Origin: Intestinimonas sp052065695
Lineage (GTDB): Bacteria > Bacillota > Clostridia > Oscillospirales > Oscillospiraceae
Assembly: GCF_052065695.1 (NCBI RefSeq)
Contig: NZ_JBQHTM010000030.1
Location: 1 to 43,908 of the forward strand
Reading direction: 5' to 3'
DNA: 43,908 nt
Shown: piece by piece, positions 1 through 8,215 of the stretch
Layout: every line of letters starts with the position of its first letter
How positions within the stretch are numbered: position 1 is the stretch's first letter
Program-made: the position numbers and the translations under genes
Notes under the pieces: generated by a model
What the model saw: only the letters and a program-made list of their open reading frames with translations
Told to the model about the DNA's origin: nothing
Databases searched by the model: none

Positions 1-138
1 TTCCGCCGAGGAAGAGAAGAAGTGGGGTTCCCCGGAAACGGCGGAGCCGTTTTTGGGGCGGGCTACGACGAGCCCAACTATTTCAGCTACGTGTTCAAGA
101 AGCGGTTCGGCGTGTCACCGTCGCAATTCCGCAAGTAA
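1..138 (+). CDS. AraC-type response regulator, C-terminal fragment
   Basis: Partial gene, cut by the window edge. The last 26 residues, from GYDEPNYFSYVFKKRFGV to the stop, are the classic end of the second helix-turn-helix of AraC/YesN-type regulators (recognition helix plus the FGVSPSQFR motif). It lies just upstream of a YesM-type kinase, so it is probably that kinase's partner response regulator. Oddity: residues encoded by bases 1-60 in this frame (Gly-rich, with VGFPGNGG) do not resemble the helix that normally precedes GYDEPNYF, and neither other forward frame restores it. The first 60 bases may be misassembled or rearranged. The C-terminal motif is clear; the rest is not. Confidence 0.7.
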   Translation, partial: FRRGREEVGFPGNGGAVFGAGYDEPNYFSYVFKKRFGVSPSQFRK

Positions 139-149
139 GAGATGCTCCG

Positions 150-206
150 AAGGGGCGGTCGCCTGTTGCCGGCGCGGTGAGCCGCCGGGATGGCGGCCGC
201 CCTTTT
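150..206 (+). terminator. Terminator-like hairpin between regulator and kinase
   Basis: Bases 150-163 (AAGGGGCGGTCGCC) pair, with one G-U and small mismatches, with 192-204 (GGCGGCCGCCCTT), followed by TTTT-type sequence. The loop is long (28 bases). It could terminate or attenuate transcription after the regulator gene, so that regulator and kinase are made in different amounts. No separate kinase promoter is obvious downstream. Confidence 0.4.
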
Positions 207-245
207 CCACAACGGGCGGTGCGGACGACAAAAGGAGGCAATGGC

Positions 246-2045
246 GTGGGAGAGATGACAAAACGGCTCCAGCTCCGGTTTTCCAGGGGCAGCATCCGGT
301 ATGTGATGTTCGCCTCTTTTACCGTCAGCGCTCTGGTGGCGGTGCTGCTCACCTGCCTGACCCTGTATGCCCGGTTCTCCCGGCAGATGGATGATGCCAT
401 CCAGGAGGAAAACCAGATTTTGGTCAGCCAGGTCAACCAGTCACTGAGCACCTATTTGAGAGATATGATCCGCCTTTCCGACTCCATCTGTTATAATGTG
501 GTGAAAAATACCGACCTGGAGCGGGAAGGGGTGGGAGATAAGATCCGGCTCCTCTACGACACATACAGCGACTATGTGGAGAATGTGGCTCTTTTTACCG
601 GAAACGGGGAGCTGGTGGCCACCGCACCGGCGGCCAAGGTGAAGGAGGACGTGGATGTGACAGGAGAGGCGTGGTTCACCGCAGCCATGTCCCAGACGGA
701 AAATCTCCACTTCGGGGTGCCGGCCATCCAGACCCTCTTTGCCGACGGGGCGGGCAACTATAAGTGGGTGATTTCCCTTTCCTGCGCTGTGGAGCTCACC
801 CGAGGGGGCGGCACCCAGCTGGGTGTTCTTCTCATCGATCTGAAGTACAGTGCCCTCACCGCCCTCTTCCAGAGCGTGAAGCTCTCCGGCAGCGGCTATG
901 TCTATCTGGTGGACGGCGCGGGCAACCTGATCTACCACCCGGAGCGCACCCTCATTGCCACAGGCCGGGTGCGGGAAAACAGCATCCAGGCCGCCGCCCG
1001 GGCGGACGGCATCTATGTTGAGGAGTGGGAGGGTAGCCGCCGCTCCGTCATCGTTCAGAGCGTGGGTTACACCGGCTGGAAGGTGGTGGGTGTGGTGGAG
1101 CGCCCCGGCTTTACCATGAGCCTCCAGCAGACGCTCCCCTTCCTGGTGGTCATCATCTGCGCCTATGTGGAGCTGCTTATCCTTATGAATGTGCTTCTCT
1201 CCCGGAAGATTACTGAGCCTCTGCGGCGGCTGCGGGAGTCGGTGGGTGAAGTAGAAGAGGGGGCGGAGCACCCCACCATCTATGTGGGCGGCACCGCCGA
1301 GACCCGGGAGCTGGGGACGGCCATCCAGAACATGGTGGAGCGACTGCGCCAGCTCACTGCTGACATGGTCCGGGAGCATGAGGCCAAGCAGAAGAGTGAG
1401 CTCAACGCCCTCCAGGCCCAGATCAACCCCCACTTCCTCTACAATACCCTGGATATCATCGTGTGGATGATCGAGAACGGACAGCGGGAGGACGCCATCC
1501 GGGTGGTCACTGCTCTGGCACGGTTCTTCCGCATCAGCCTCTCCAAGGGACGCAACATCATCCCCGTCCGGGACGAGCTGGAACATGTGCGCAACTACCT
1601 CCTCATCCAGGAGATGCGTTACAAGAACAAGTTCCACTATCAGATCACGTGCCCGGAGGAGGCGGCCAACCTCACCACCATCAAGCTGGTAGTGCAGCCC
1701 ATCGTGGAGAACGCCATCTACCACTCCATGGACTTCATGGACGGGGACGGCCTCATCGACATCCGGGCGGAAACCGACGGGAAAGACCTGACCATCACCG
1801 TCTCGGACAACGGTCTGGGGATGCCCCCCGACGTGGTGGAGCGGTTGCTCACGGCATCTCCCCAGCCTGGAGCCCAGACGGGCAGCAAACGGGGCTCTGG
1901 CATCGGGCTCAGGAATGTTCAGGAGCGCATCCGGCTCTACTTTGGGGCGGACTACGGCGTCACCATCCAGTCGGAGCCTGACGAGGGGACCGTAGTCACA
2001 CTGCACCTGCCGGCCGTGCCCTACGGGGAAATGGAGGACACATGA
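246..2045 (+). CDS. YesM-type sensor histidine kinase
   Basis: A 599-residue membrane histidine kinase of the LytS/YesM class. Order: short cytoplasmic N-terminus, membrane helix (about 19-42), extracellular Cache-like sensor region (about 45-290), second membrane helix (about 295-318), HAMP linker, His_kinase domain with the phosphoacceptor motif QINPHFLYNTLD (His near 395), then an HATPase with N box VENAIYH, DNGLGMP and GSGIGL. Start: a GTG at 246 sits 7 bases after AAAGGAGG (231-238), better placed than the in-frame ATG codons at 177 and 255. It overlaps the next gene by 4 bases (ATGA). With the upstream regulator and downstream sugar-binding proteins it probably senses a sugar and controls the mgl importer; the ligand is inferred from context only. 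Confidence 0.9.
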   Translation: MGEMTKRLQLRFSRGSIRYVMFASFTVSALVAVLLTCLTLYARFSRQMDDAIQEENQILVSQVNQSLSTYLRDMIRLSDSICYNVVKNTDLEREGVGDKIRLLYDTYSDYVENVALFTGNGELVATAPAAKVKEDVDVTGEAWFTAAMSQTENLHFGVPAIQTLFADGAGNYKWVISLSCAVELTRGGGTQLGVLLIDLKYSALTALFQSVKLSGSGYVYLVDGAGNLIYHPERTLIATGRVRENSIQAAARADGIYVEEWEGSRRSVIVQSVGYTGWKVVGVVERPGFTMSLQQTLPFLVVIICAYVELLILMNVLLSRKITEPLRRLRESVGEVEEGAEHPTIYVGGTAETRELGTAIQNMVERLRQLTADMVREHEAKQKSELNALQAQINPHFLYNTLDIIVWMIENGQREDAIRVVTALARFFRISLSKGRNIIPVRDELEHVRNYLLIQEMRYKNKFHYQITCPEEAANLTTIKLVVQPIVENAIYHSMDFMDGDGLIDIRAETDGKDLTITVSDNGLGMPPDVVERLLTASPQPGAQTGSKRGSGIGLRNVQERIRLYFGADYGVTIQSEPDEGTVVTLHLPAVPYGEMEDT

Positions 2046-2950
2046 TGAGAAAAAATGAGCGCCATGTGTTTATTGGAGTGCTGCTGGTGCTGGTGGCAGC
2101 TCTGGCCGTGATGCTCATCCAGGACGTCCTCGGGAGCGGACAGCCGGAGATCCGGCGGGTGTCCGTGCTGCTGGACGGCGAGGGGGAGTCCTATTGGCAG
2201 AACTTCCGCCTGGGTGTGGACAAGGCGGCCCGGGAGCACAATGTGGATGTGCGCTATGTTTTCCGGTATGACGGCCCAGCCGGGACAGCGCAGGCGGAGC
2301 AGCTGCGCCGGGAGTGGGAAGGGGAGCTGGACGGTGTGATTTTGGTCCCAGTGGACGGGGAAGCCCTGGCGGGAGCCCTTCAGGAGGCGCCGAAGGGATT
2401 GGCGGTGACCGTGGTGGGGCCCGACCTGCCCAATGTGGATGGGACATGCACGATCTCAGCCTCCCCAGAGGAGATGGGCCGGCGGCTGGCTGACGCCGTG
2501 GCCGACAGCGGTACCTCCTCCTGCGCGGTGATCCTGACCGGCCAGGAGGGAGAGACCGCTCTGCGCCGGTGCCGCGGTCTGGAGGAACGGCTCCAGGAAC
2601 GGGGTGTGGTGTGGCGAACGGTGATGGCATCGTCCGTGGAGATGCTGCCCGAGCCCAACGGCCAGCCCGTGGTGGCCCTGGAGCCCGGGACCACCGAGGC
2701 CCTCTGTGCCTGGGGCGGGCCGGTGTACGGCTTCGGCACCTCCAACAGCATCCTGAGCAGCTTAGAGGAGGGTACGGCGGCGGCGCTGGTGGTCCAGAGC
2801 GATTACGACGCTGGCTATCTGAGCCTCCTCAGCGTTCTGGAGGCTCTGGACGGGGCGCAGCCGGAGGACCAGAACCTGGACTGCTACACCGTCACCGCAG
2901 AGAATATGTTCACCGATCCTATGGATCAGATCCTGTTCCCGGTGGCGTAA
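2042..2950 (+). CDS. Membrane-anchored sugar-binding protein (sensor component)
   Basis: A 302-residue protein with one N-terminal hydrophobic helix (about 8-28) and no lipobox cysteine, followed by a periplasmic-binding-protein fold of the LacI/MglB type (VSVLLDGEGESYWQNFRLGVDKAA, later DGVILVPVDG and a YDAGYLSLL segment). The uncleaved anchor and the 4-base overlap with the kinase stop codon suggest it works with the kinase rather than with a transporter, as XylFII-type proteins do in LytS/YesN xylose sensing systems of Clostridium. A second ATG at 2045 has equally good spacing from GGAGG. Sequence is divergent from true MglB: the NNDD ligand motif and the Ca loop are absent. The sensor role is inferred. 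Confidence 0.7.
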   Translation: MMRKNERHVFIGVLLVLVAALAVMLIQDVLGSGQPEIRRVSVLLDGEGESYWQNFRLGVDKAAREHNVDVRYVFRYDGPAGTAQAEQLRREWEGELDGVILVPVDGEALAGALQEAPKGLAVTVVGPDLPNVDGTCTISASPEEMGRRLADAVADSGTSSCAVILTGQEGETALRRCRGLEERLQERGVVWRTVMASSVEMLPEPNGQPVVALEPGTTEALCAWGGPVYGFGTSNSILSSLEEGTAAALVVQSDYDAGYLSLLSVLEALDGAQPEDQNLDCYTVTAENMFTDPMDQILFPVA

Positions 2951-2969
2951 AGCGGAAGGAGGACGCACT

Positions 2970-3962
2970 GTGAAAAGACGAGTATGCGCGCTGCTGGCGG
3001 CGGTGCTGCTGTGTCTGACCGCCTGCGCTCACAGGGGGAGCGGAGAGGAGGAGACCCTGCGTATTGGTGTGGCGGTCTACAAGGGCACGGACACCTATAT
3101 TACCAACATGACCCAGGCCATGGAGGCCGCGGCCCAGGCCTGGAGCGAGGAGAGCGGTGAACGGGTCCAGCTCACGGTATCCGACGCTCAGGAGAACCAA
3201 AATACCCAGAATGAGCAGATCGACCGCTTTCTCTCCCTGGGCTATGATGTGTTATGCGTCAATCTTGTGGACCGCACCGATGCCGCCCGGGTCATCGGCA
3301 AGGCCCGGGAAGCCGATGTGCCGGTAGTCTTTTTTAACCGGGAACCGGTCCGGGAGGACCTGGAGAGCTGGGAGAAGGTCTACTACGTGGGCTCTGACGC
3401 CCGGCAGTCCGCCCAGCTTCAGGCCCAGATCGTGCTGGAGCTGTGGGAGAGCGACCCCGCCGCCCTGGACAAAAACGGAGACGGCATCCTCCAGTACGCC
3501 ATGCTGGAGGGGGAGAGCCGCCACCAGGACGCAATGATCCGTACCGAGGTGTCGGTCCAGACTCTGCGGGATGCCGGTGTCCCGCTGGAGCGGGTGGAGA
3601 GCGGTATCGCCAACTGGGAACGTAGCCAGGCCGATGCCCTCACCGAGTCCTGGCTGCTGGAGGGGGTGGATCTGGAGCTCATCCTCTGCAACAACGACGA
3701 CATGGCCCTGGGGGCCGCCGACGCGGTGGACCGTCTGGGGTTGGACTTCCACAATATCGTGGGCATCGACGGCACGCCCCAGGGTCTGGAGGCGGTAGAG
3801 GGTGGAAGGCTGCTGGGCACCGTGGTTATGGACTACTCTGCCCACGGGGCGGCCATCTTCCAGCTGGCCCGGACCCTGGGCGTTGGAGAGGAGCCATCCG
3901 ATATGGAAGATATGGAAAATAACACCATACGAATCCCGATGTACATCCAAAAGGCCTGGTAA
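2970..3962 (+). CDS. MglB-like sugar-binding lipoprotein
   Basis: A 330-residue extracytoplasmic binding protein. The signal peptide ends in a lipobox (LTAC, Cys 19), so it is a lipoprotein. Family signs: IGVAVYKGTDTYITNM at the start of the mature fold, DVLCVNLVDRTDA, VVFFNREP, an EF-hand-like DKNGDG loop as in galactose/glucose-binding protein, and NNDDMALGA. The start is a GTG at 2970 behind GGAAGGAGG. It is homologous to the transporter-linked mglB at 4154 but is in the kinase operon, 19 bases after the previous gene. It may feed the same importer or serve the sensor. Galactose/glucose specificity is suggested by family only. Confidence 0.85.
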   Translation: MKRRVCALLAAVLLCLTACAHRGSGEEETLRIGVAVYKGTDTYITNMTQAMEAAAQAWSEESGERVQLTVSDAQENQNTQNEQIDRFLSLGYDVLCVNLVDRTDAARVIGKAREADVPVVFFNREPVREDLESWEKVYYVGSDARQSAQLQAQIVLELWESDPAALDKNGDGILQYAMLEGESRHQDAMIRTEVSVQTLRDAGVPLERVESGIANWERSQADALTESWLLEGVDLELILCNNDDMALGAADAVDRLGLDFHNIVGIDGTPQGLEAVEGGRLLGTVVMDYSAHGAAIFQLARTLGVGEEPSDMEDMENNTIRIPMYIQKAW

Positions 3963-4089
3963 GGCCCTTTCGGCTTTTCTACCAGAAACCTATTGAGTAT
4001 TTTGCATAAAAGTGCCAAAGCTCAAAAAGCAAAAAATAGATTATTTATGGAAAGAGGTGATTTTTGATATGGCCTTTTCCGGGATTTCA

Positions 4090-4098
4090 TGGTATGAT
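4090..4098 (+). promoter_or_regulatory. Candidate extended -10 promoter for mglBAC
   Basis: TGGTATGAT is an extended -10 element 56 bases before the mglB start, within a 191-base AT-rich gap after the kinase operon. No good -35 lies at 16-18 bases (TTGATA at 4064-4069 is 23 bases away), which would fit an activator-dependent promoter, but that is conjecture. Confidence 0.4.
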
Positions 4099-4153
4099 GA
4101 TCGTGGTAAAGCTCCAAAAGAGCTGCCAAACAAAAATCAAGGAGGATTTTTAC

Positions 4154-5311
4154 ATGAAAATGAAAAAGCTGTCTGCTCTGCTCCTGGCTGGCGCTATGTG
4201 TGTGAGCATCGCCGCTTGCTCCGGCGGCACCAGCAGCACCCCTGCTCCCGCTGAGACCGGATCCACCGAGACCACTCCCGCTGAGACCAGCAGCGTGGCC
4301 GCCTCCGATCTGAACGTAGCCGTCTTCTACTACAACTACTCCGATGTGTACATCTCCAGCGTCCGCAACAACATGGACACCATGCTGGAAGCCATGGGCA
4401 TCACTCCCGATAACTACGACGGCGCTGGCAACCAGTCCCAGCAGACCGACCAGATCAACACCGCTATCGCCAACGGCGCCAACCTGCTGATCGTCAACAT
4501 CGTGGAGACCTCCTCCCCCGACGCCGCTCAGAACGCCGTGGACGCCGCCAAGGCCGCCGGTATCCCCATCATCTTCTTCAACCGCGAGGTTGACAGCGCT
4601 GTGGTGAATAGCTACGAGAACTGCGCCTTCGTGGGCACTGATGCCCCCGAGGCCGGCCACATGCAGGGCAAGATGATTGGTGACTACCTGGTTGCCAACT
4701 TCGACACCGTGGACCTCAACGGCGACGGCAAGATCTCCTACGTCATGTTCAAGGGCCAGGAGGGCAACGCCGAGGCCGAGTACCGCACCCAGTATGCTGT
4801 TGAGGACGCCGACGCCATCCTGACCGAGGCTGGCAAGGAGCCTCTCTCCTACTACGGCGGTGACGACGTGGCTACCAAGTACCTGGTTGACCAGAACGGC
4901 ACCTGGTCCTCTGCCGCTGCTGTGGCTTACATGGACACCATCCTGGCTGAGTACTCCGAGGCCAACGGCAACATGATCGAGCTGGTCATCGCCAACAACG
5001 ACGACATGGCCATGGGCGCCATCTCCTCCCTGCAGACCGCCGGCTACAACCTGGGCGACGGCGCTTCCACCACCATCCCCGTCTTCGGCGTGGATGCCAT
5101 TGACTCCGCTAAGCAGGCCATCGACGAGGGCAAGATGACCGGTACCGTGATGCAGGACGCCGAGGGCATGGCTAGCACCATCACCGCTCTGGTGGGCAAC
5201 ATCCAGAACGGTGGCGCTCTGATGGATGGTATTGACGATGCCGGCGGCTACATCGTGGACACCGACGTGGCCAAGATCCGCGTGCCTTACGGCCTCTACA
5301 CTGCCGAGTAA
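4154..5311 (+). CDS. mglB: Galactose/glucose ABC transporter substrate-binding lipoprotein
   Basis: A 385-residue lipoprotein: Lys-rich signal peptide, lipobox (IAAC near residue 20), a Ser/Thr/Glu/Ala-rich linker, then the MglB fold. Visible family motifs are VAVFYYNYSDVYISSVRNNM, NLLIVNIVET, IIFFNREV, the Ca-binding loop DLNGDGKI, and ANNDDMAMGAI. It binds a hexose outside the membrane and delivers it to MglA/MglC. The start at 4154 follows AAGGAGG (4139-4145) by 8 bases. Its codon use is strongly optimised, as expected for an abundant binding protein. It is followed by a G-rich hairpin region, which may lower expression of mglA and mglC relative to mglB. Confidence 0.93.
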   Translation: MKMKKLSALLLAGAMCVSIAACSGGTSSTPAPAETGSTETTPAETSSVAASDLNVAVFYYNYSDVYISSVRNNMDTMLEAMGITPDNYDGAGNQSQQTDQINTAIANGANLLIVNIVETSSPDAAQNAVDAAKAAGIPIIFFNREVDSAVVNSYENCAFVGTDAPEAGHMQGKMIGDYLVANFDTVDLNGDGKISYVMFKGQEGNAEAEYRTQYAVEDADAILTEAGKEPLSYYGGDDVATKYLVDQNGTWSSAAAVAYMDTILAEYSEANGNMIELVIANNDDMAMGAISSLQTAGYNLGDGASTTIPVFGVDAIDSAKQAIDEGKMTGTVMQDAEGMASTITALVGNIQNGGALMDGIDDAGGYIVDTDVAKIRVPYGLYTAE

Positions 5312-5357
5312 ATCGAAGCGCACGCTCGATCGGCCCCAAGAAACAAGAAAGACGAGC

Positions 5358-5394
5358 GGGGGGGGGGGGGGGGGCGCGGGGGGCGGCCCCCCCC
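5358..5394 (+). repeat. 17-G homopolymer and G/C hairpin between mglB and mglA
   Basis: A run of 17 G (5358-5374) is followed by six G (5378-5383), CGG and eight C (5387-5394). The G6/C6 pair can form a compact hairpin with a 3-base loop, a plausible partial transcription stop after mglB. The long G run is prone to slippage and to sequencing error, so its exact length is uncertain. No reading frame of a recognisable gene crosses it. Confidence 0.6.
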
Positions 5395-5511
5395 GTTTCT
5401 GCTCACTCCGGAGCGCCTGCTTGAGACGCCTCCTCTACGCGGTCCGGCCGTGGGAGGGTGCGCTTGAAGCAGAAGCTCTGAGGAGAGAATCGGAAAAGGA
5501 GGAGGAAGCAT

Positions 5512-7011
5512 ATGGATCAGCCGGTACTGCTGGAAATGCGCGATATCAGCAAATCCTTTCCCGGCGTCAAGGCACTGGACAACGTTCACCTGACGGTCCG
5601 GCCCGGCACCGTCCACGCCCTCATGGGCGAGAACGGCGCAGGCAAATCCACCCTAATGAAGTGTCTCTTCGGCATCTACTCCAGAGACAGCGGCACCATC
5701 ATCCTGGATGGTAAGGAGGTCAACTTCAAAAGCTCCAAAGAGGCCCTGGAGAACGGTGTAGCCATGGTGCACCAGGAGCTCAACCAGGCCCTGACTCGCA
5801 GCGTCATGGACAACCTGTGGCTGGGCCGCTATCCCAAGGTGGGCGGCATCATGGTCAGCGAACGGGCCATGGCCAAGCGTACCAAGGAAATCTTTGAGCA
5901 GCTGGAAGTGAACGTGGACCCCAAGACCATCATGTCCACCATGCCCGTCTCTCAGCGGCAGATGGTGGAGATCGCCAAAGCGGTGTCCTACGACTCCAAG
6001 ATCATTGTGTTCGATGAGCCCACCTCGTCCCTGACGGAGACTGAGGTGGAGCACCTGTTCCGCATCATCAACATGCTGCGGGACAAGGGCTGCGGTATCA
6101 TCTATATCTCTCATAAGATGGAGGAGATCCTCCGTATCAGCGACGATGTCACCATCATGCGTGACGGTACCTGGGTGGCCACCCGGCCGGCCAAGGAGCT
6201 CACCATGAATGAGATCATCAGGCTCATGGTGGGCCGTGAGCTCACCAACCGCTTCCCGCCCAAGACCAACGAGCCCGGCGAGGTCATCCTGGACGTGCAG
6301 CACCTCTCCGGCAAGTACACCCGCCTGAAGGACGCCTCCTTCCAGCTGCGGAAGGGCGAGATTCTTGGCATCGCCGGTCTGGACGGCTCTGGCCGCACCG
6401 AGGTACTGGAGAACCTCTTCGGGGCCATGACCAAGGGCAGTGGCACCATCAAGCTCCATGGCAAGGAGATCAAGAACCGCACGCCCCGGGAGTCCATCAA
6501 AAACGGCTTTGCCCTCCTCACCGAGGAGCGCCGGGCCACCGGTATCTTCGGCATCCGGGACATCAAGGAGAACACCGTCATCTCCAATCTGAAGAGCTAC
6601 CTCATGGGCGGCATCTGCCTGAGCGACAAAAAGATGCGGGAGGACACCGACTGGGCCATCCAGGCCATGCACATCAAGACCCCCAGCCAGTCCACCCAGA
6701 TCCGGTCCCTCTCCGGCGGCAACCAGCAGAAGGTCATCATCGGCCGGTGGCTCCTCACCAAGCCGGAGGTGCTGCTGCTGGACGAGCCCACCCGCGGCAT
6801 CGATGTGGGCGCCAAGTATGAGATCTACGAGCTGATCATCGACCTGGCCAACCAGGGCAAGGGAGTCATCATGGTCTCCTCCGAGATGCCGGAGCTGCTG
6901 GGCGTGTGTGACCGTATTCTGGTCATGTCCGGCGGCCAGCTGGCCGGCGAGGTAGACGCCAAGAACACCAGCCAGGAGGAGATCCTGACCCTGGCCGCGA
7001 AATATGTGTAA
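5512..7011 (+). CDS. mglA: Galactose/methyl galactoside ABC transporter ATPase
   Basis: A 499-residue duplicated ABC ATPase of the MglA/RbsA/XylG class that energises sugar import. First domain: Walker A GENGAGKST near 38, a divergent signature (MPVSQRQMVEIAKA) and Walker B IIVFDEPTSSL. Second domain: degenerate Walker A (GLDGSGRTE), signature LSGGNQQKV and Walker B VLLLDEPTRGID. This asymmetry is usual for the family. The start follows GGAGGAGG by 6-8 bases. It begins 200 bases after mglB, across the G tract, and is followed after 17 bases by mglC. Confidence 0.95.
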   Translation: MDQPVLLEMRDISKSFPGVKALDNVHLTVRPGTVHALMGENGAGKSTLMKCLFGIYSRDSGTIILDGKEVNFKSSKEALENGVAMVHQELNQALTRSVMDNLWLGRYPKVGGIMVSERAMAKRTKEIFEQLEVNVDPKTIMSTMPVSQRQMVEIAKAVSYDSKIIVFDEPTSSLTETEVEHLFRIINMLRDKGCGIIYISHKMEEILRISDDVTIMRDGTWVATRPAKELTMNEIIRLMVGRELTNRFPPKTNEPGEVILDVQHLSGKYTRLKDASFQLRKGEILGIAGLDGSGRTEVLENLFGAMTKGSGTIKLHGKEIKNRTPRESIKNGFALLTEERRATGIFGIRDIKENTVISNLKSYLMGGICLSDKKMREDTDWAIQAMHIKTPSQSTQIRSLSGGNQQKVIIGRWLLTKPEVLLLDEPTRGIDVGAKYEIYELIIDLANQGKGVIMVSSEMPELLGVCDRILVMSGGQLAGEVDAKNTSQEEILTLAAKYV

Positions 7012-7028
7012 AGGGGAGGAACCGAGCA

Positions 7029-8078
7029 ATGAGTAACCAGACCAAGACCCTGGAAAAGCAGACTTGGGATGCCAAGCGGATCGGGGATCTGATCCTCAAC
7101 AACGCCCTCATCATCCTGATGCTGCTGGCCGTCATTTACATCGCCATTTCCAACGAGAATTTCCTCAAGGCCACTTCCATCATCAATATCATCTCCCAGA
7201 CGGCTGCCTATCTGCCCGCCGCCCTGGGTATCGCCGGATGTATCGTCCTGACCGGCACCGACCTGAGCGCCGGCCGTATCGTAGGCCTGACCGCCTGCGT
7301 CTCGGCCTCCCTGCTCCAGAGCACCGCCAACCTGGCCAACAAGATGTGGCCTGACATGGGAACCCTGCCCATCTGGGCCGTCATCCCCATCGCTATGATC
7401 ATCGGCGCCGCCTTTGGCTGCTTCAACGGCTTCTTCGTGGCCAAGTTCAAGCTCCACCCCTTCATTGTCACCCTGGGCACCCAGCTCATCGTCTACACGA
7501 TCCTGCTGCTGTATGTCCAGGCCGGTAACAACAAGGGCATGGCCATCTCCAACCTGGATGCCTCCTACACCGATTTCGTCAAGGGCTCCATCCTGAGCAT
7601 CGGCGGTACCGCTATCCCCAACTACGTGTGGTTTGCCATTATTCTCACCGCCATCATGTGGTTCATCTGGAACAAGACCACCTTTGGTAAGAACATGTTC
7701 GCTCTGGGCGCCAATGAAGAGGCCGCCCGGGTCTCCGGTGTCAACGTATTCCTCACCACTATGATGGTATTCGCCCTGGCCGGCGCCATGTACGGCTTCA
7801 CCGGCTTCATCGAGGGCGCCCGCATCGGCTCCAACACCGCCAACACCGGCCTCAACTACGAGCTGGATGCCATCGCGGCCTGCGTCATCGGCGGCGTCTC
7901 CTTCGTCGGCGGCATCGGTAAGATCCGCGGCATTGTTATCGGCGTGCTGATGCTCCGCCTCATCTTCATCGGCCTGACCATGATGAAGGTGGACCCCAAC
8001 CTCCAGTATCTCATCAAGGGCGCTATCATCCTCTTCGCCTGCGCTCTGGATATGCGTAAGTATCTGGCCAAGAAGTAA
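7029..8078 (+). CDS. mglC: Galactose/methyl galactoside ABC transporter permease
   Basis: A 349-residue polytopic membrane protein of the BPD_transp_2 (MglC/RbsC) family. It has about ten hydrophobic segments and the family motifs LTGTDLSAGRIVGLTA, HPFIVTLGTQLI, GANEEAARVSGV and GGVSFVGGIGKIRG. It forms the channel for the sugar delivered by MglB. The start is preceded by AAAGGGGAGGA. It ends 52 bases before a strong terminator that closes the mgl operon. Confidence 0.95.
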   Translation: MSNQTKTLEKQTWDAKRIGDLILNNALIILMLLAVIYIAISNENFLKATSIINIISQTAAYLPAALGIAGCIVLTGTDLSAGRIVGLTACVSASLLQSTANLANKMWPDMGTLPIWAVIPIAMIIGAAFGCFNGFFVAKFKLHPFIVTLGTQLIVYTILLLYVQAGNNKGMAISNLDASYTDFVKGSILSIGGTAIPNYVWFAIILTAIMWFIWNKTTFGKNMFALGANEEAARVSGVNVFLTTMMVFALAGAMYGFTGFIEGARIGSNTANTGLNYELDAIAACVIGGVSFVGGIGKIRGIVIGVLMLRLIFIGLTMMKVDPNLQYLIKGAIILFACALDMRKYLAKK

Positions 8079-8116
8079 GGACTTTTACCAAAGGACTGTG
8101 CAGCGGCACGGGATTA

Positions 8117-8125
8117 TGGTACAAT
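8117..8125 (+). promoter_or_regulatory. Candidate extended -10 for hexokinase transcript
   Basis: TGGTACAAT is a good extended -10. Its predicted start point (about 8132) is inside the left arm of the following terminator, so transcripts from here would lack part of that hairpin and could run into the hexokinase gene. No clear -35 is present. Confidence 0.35.
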
Positions 8126-8129
8126 AAGG

Positions 8130-8167
8130 GACAGGGCAGGAAGAGAAAGCCTGCCCTGTCTCTTTTT
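8130..8167 (+). terminator. Rho-independent terminator of mgl operon
   Basis: An 11-base perfect stem (8130-8140 GACAGGGCAGG with 8150-8160), a 9-base loop and a T-rich tail (TCTTTTT). Confidence 0.85.
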
Positions 8168-8215
8168 ATCACAAGGGCGGGTCGACCCGCCAAATCATAG
8201 AGAGAGGTGAGCCAT

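Noticed and set aside
4064..4153. TTG start extending mglB upstream by 30 codons
   Set aside because: The extension would precede a perfect lipoprotein signal peptide and overlap the promoter; AAGGAGG fits the ATG at 4154.
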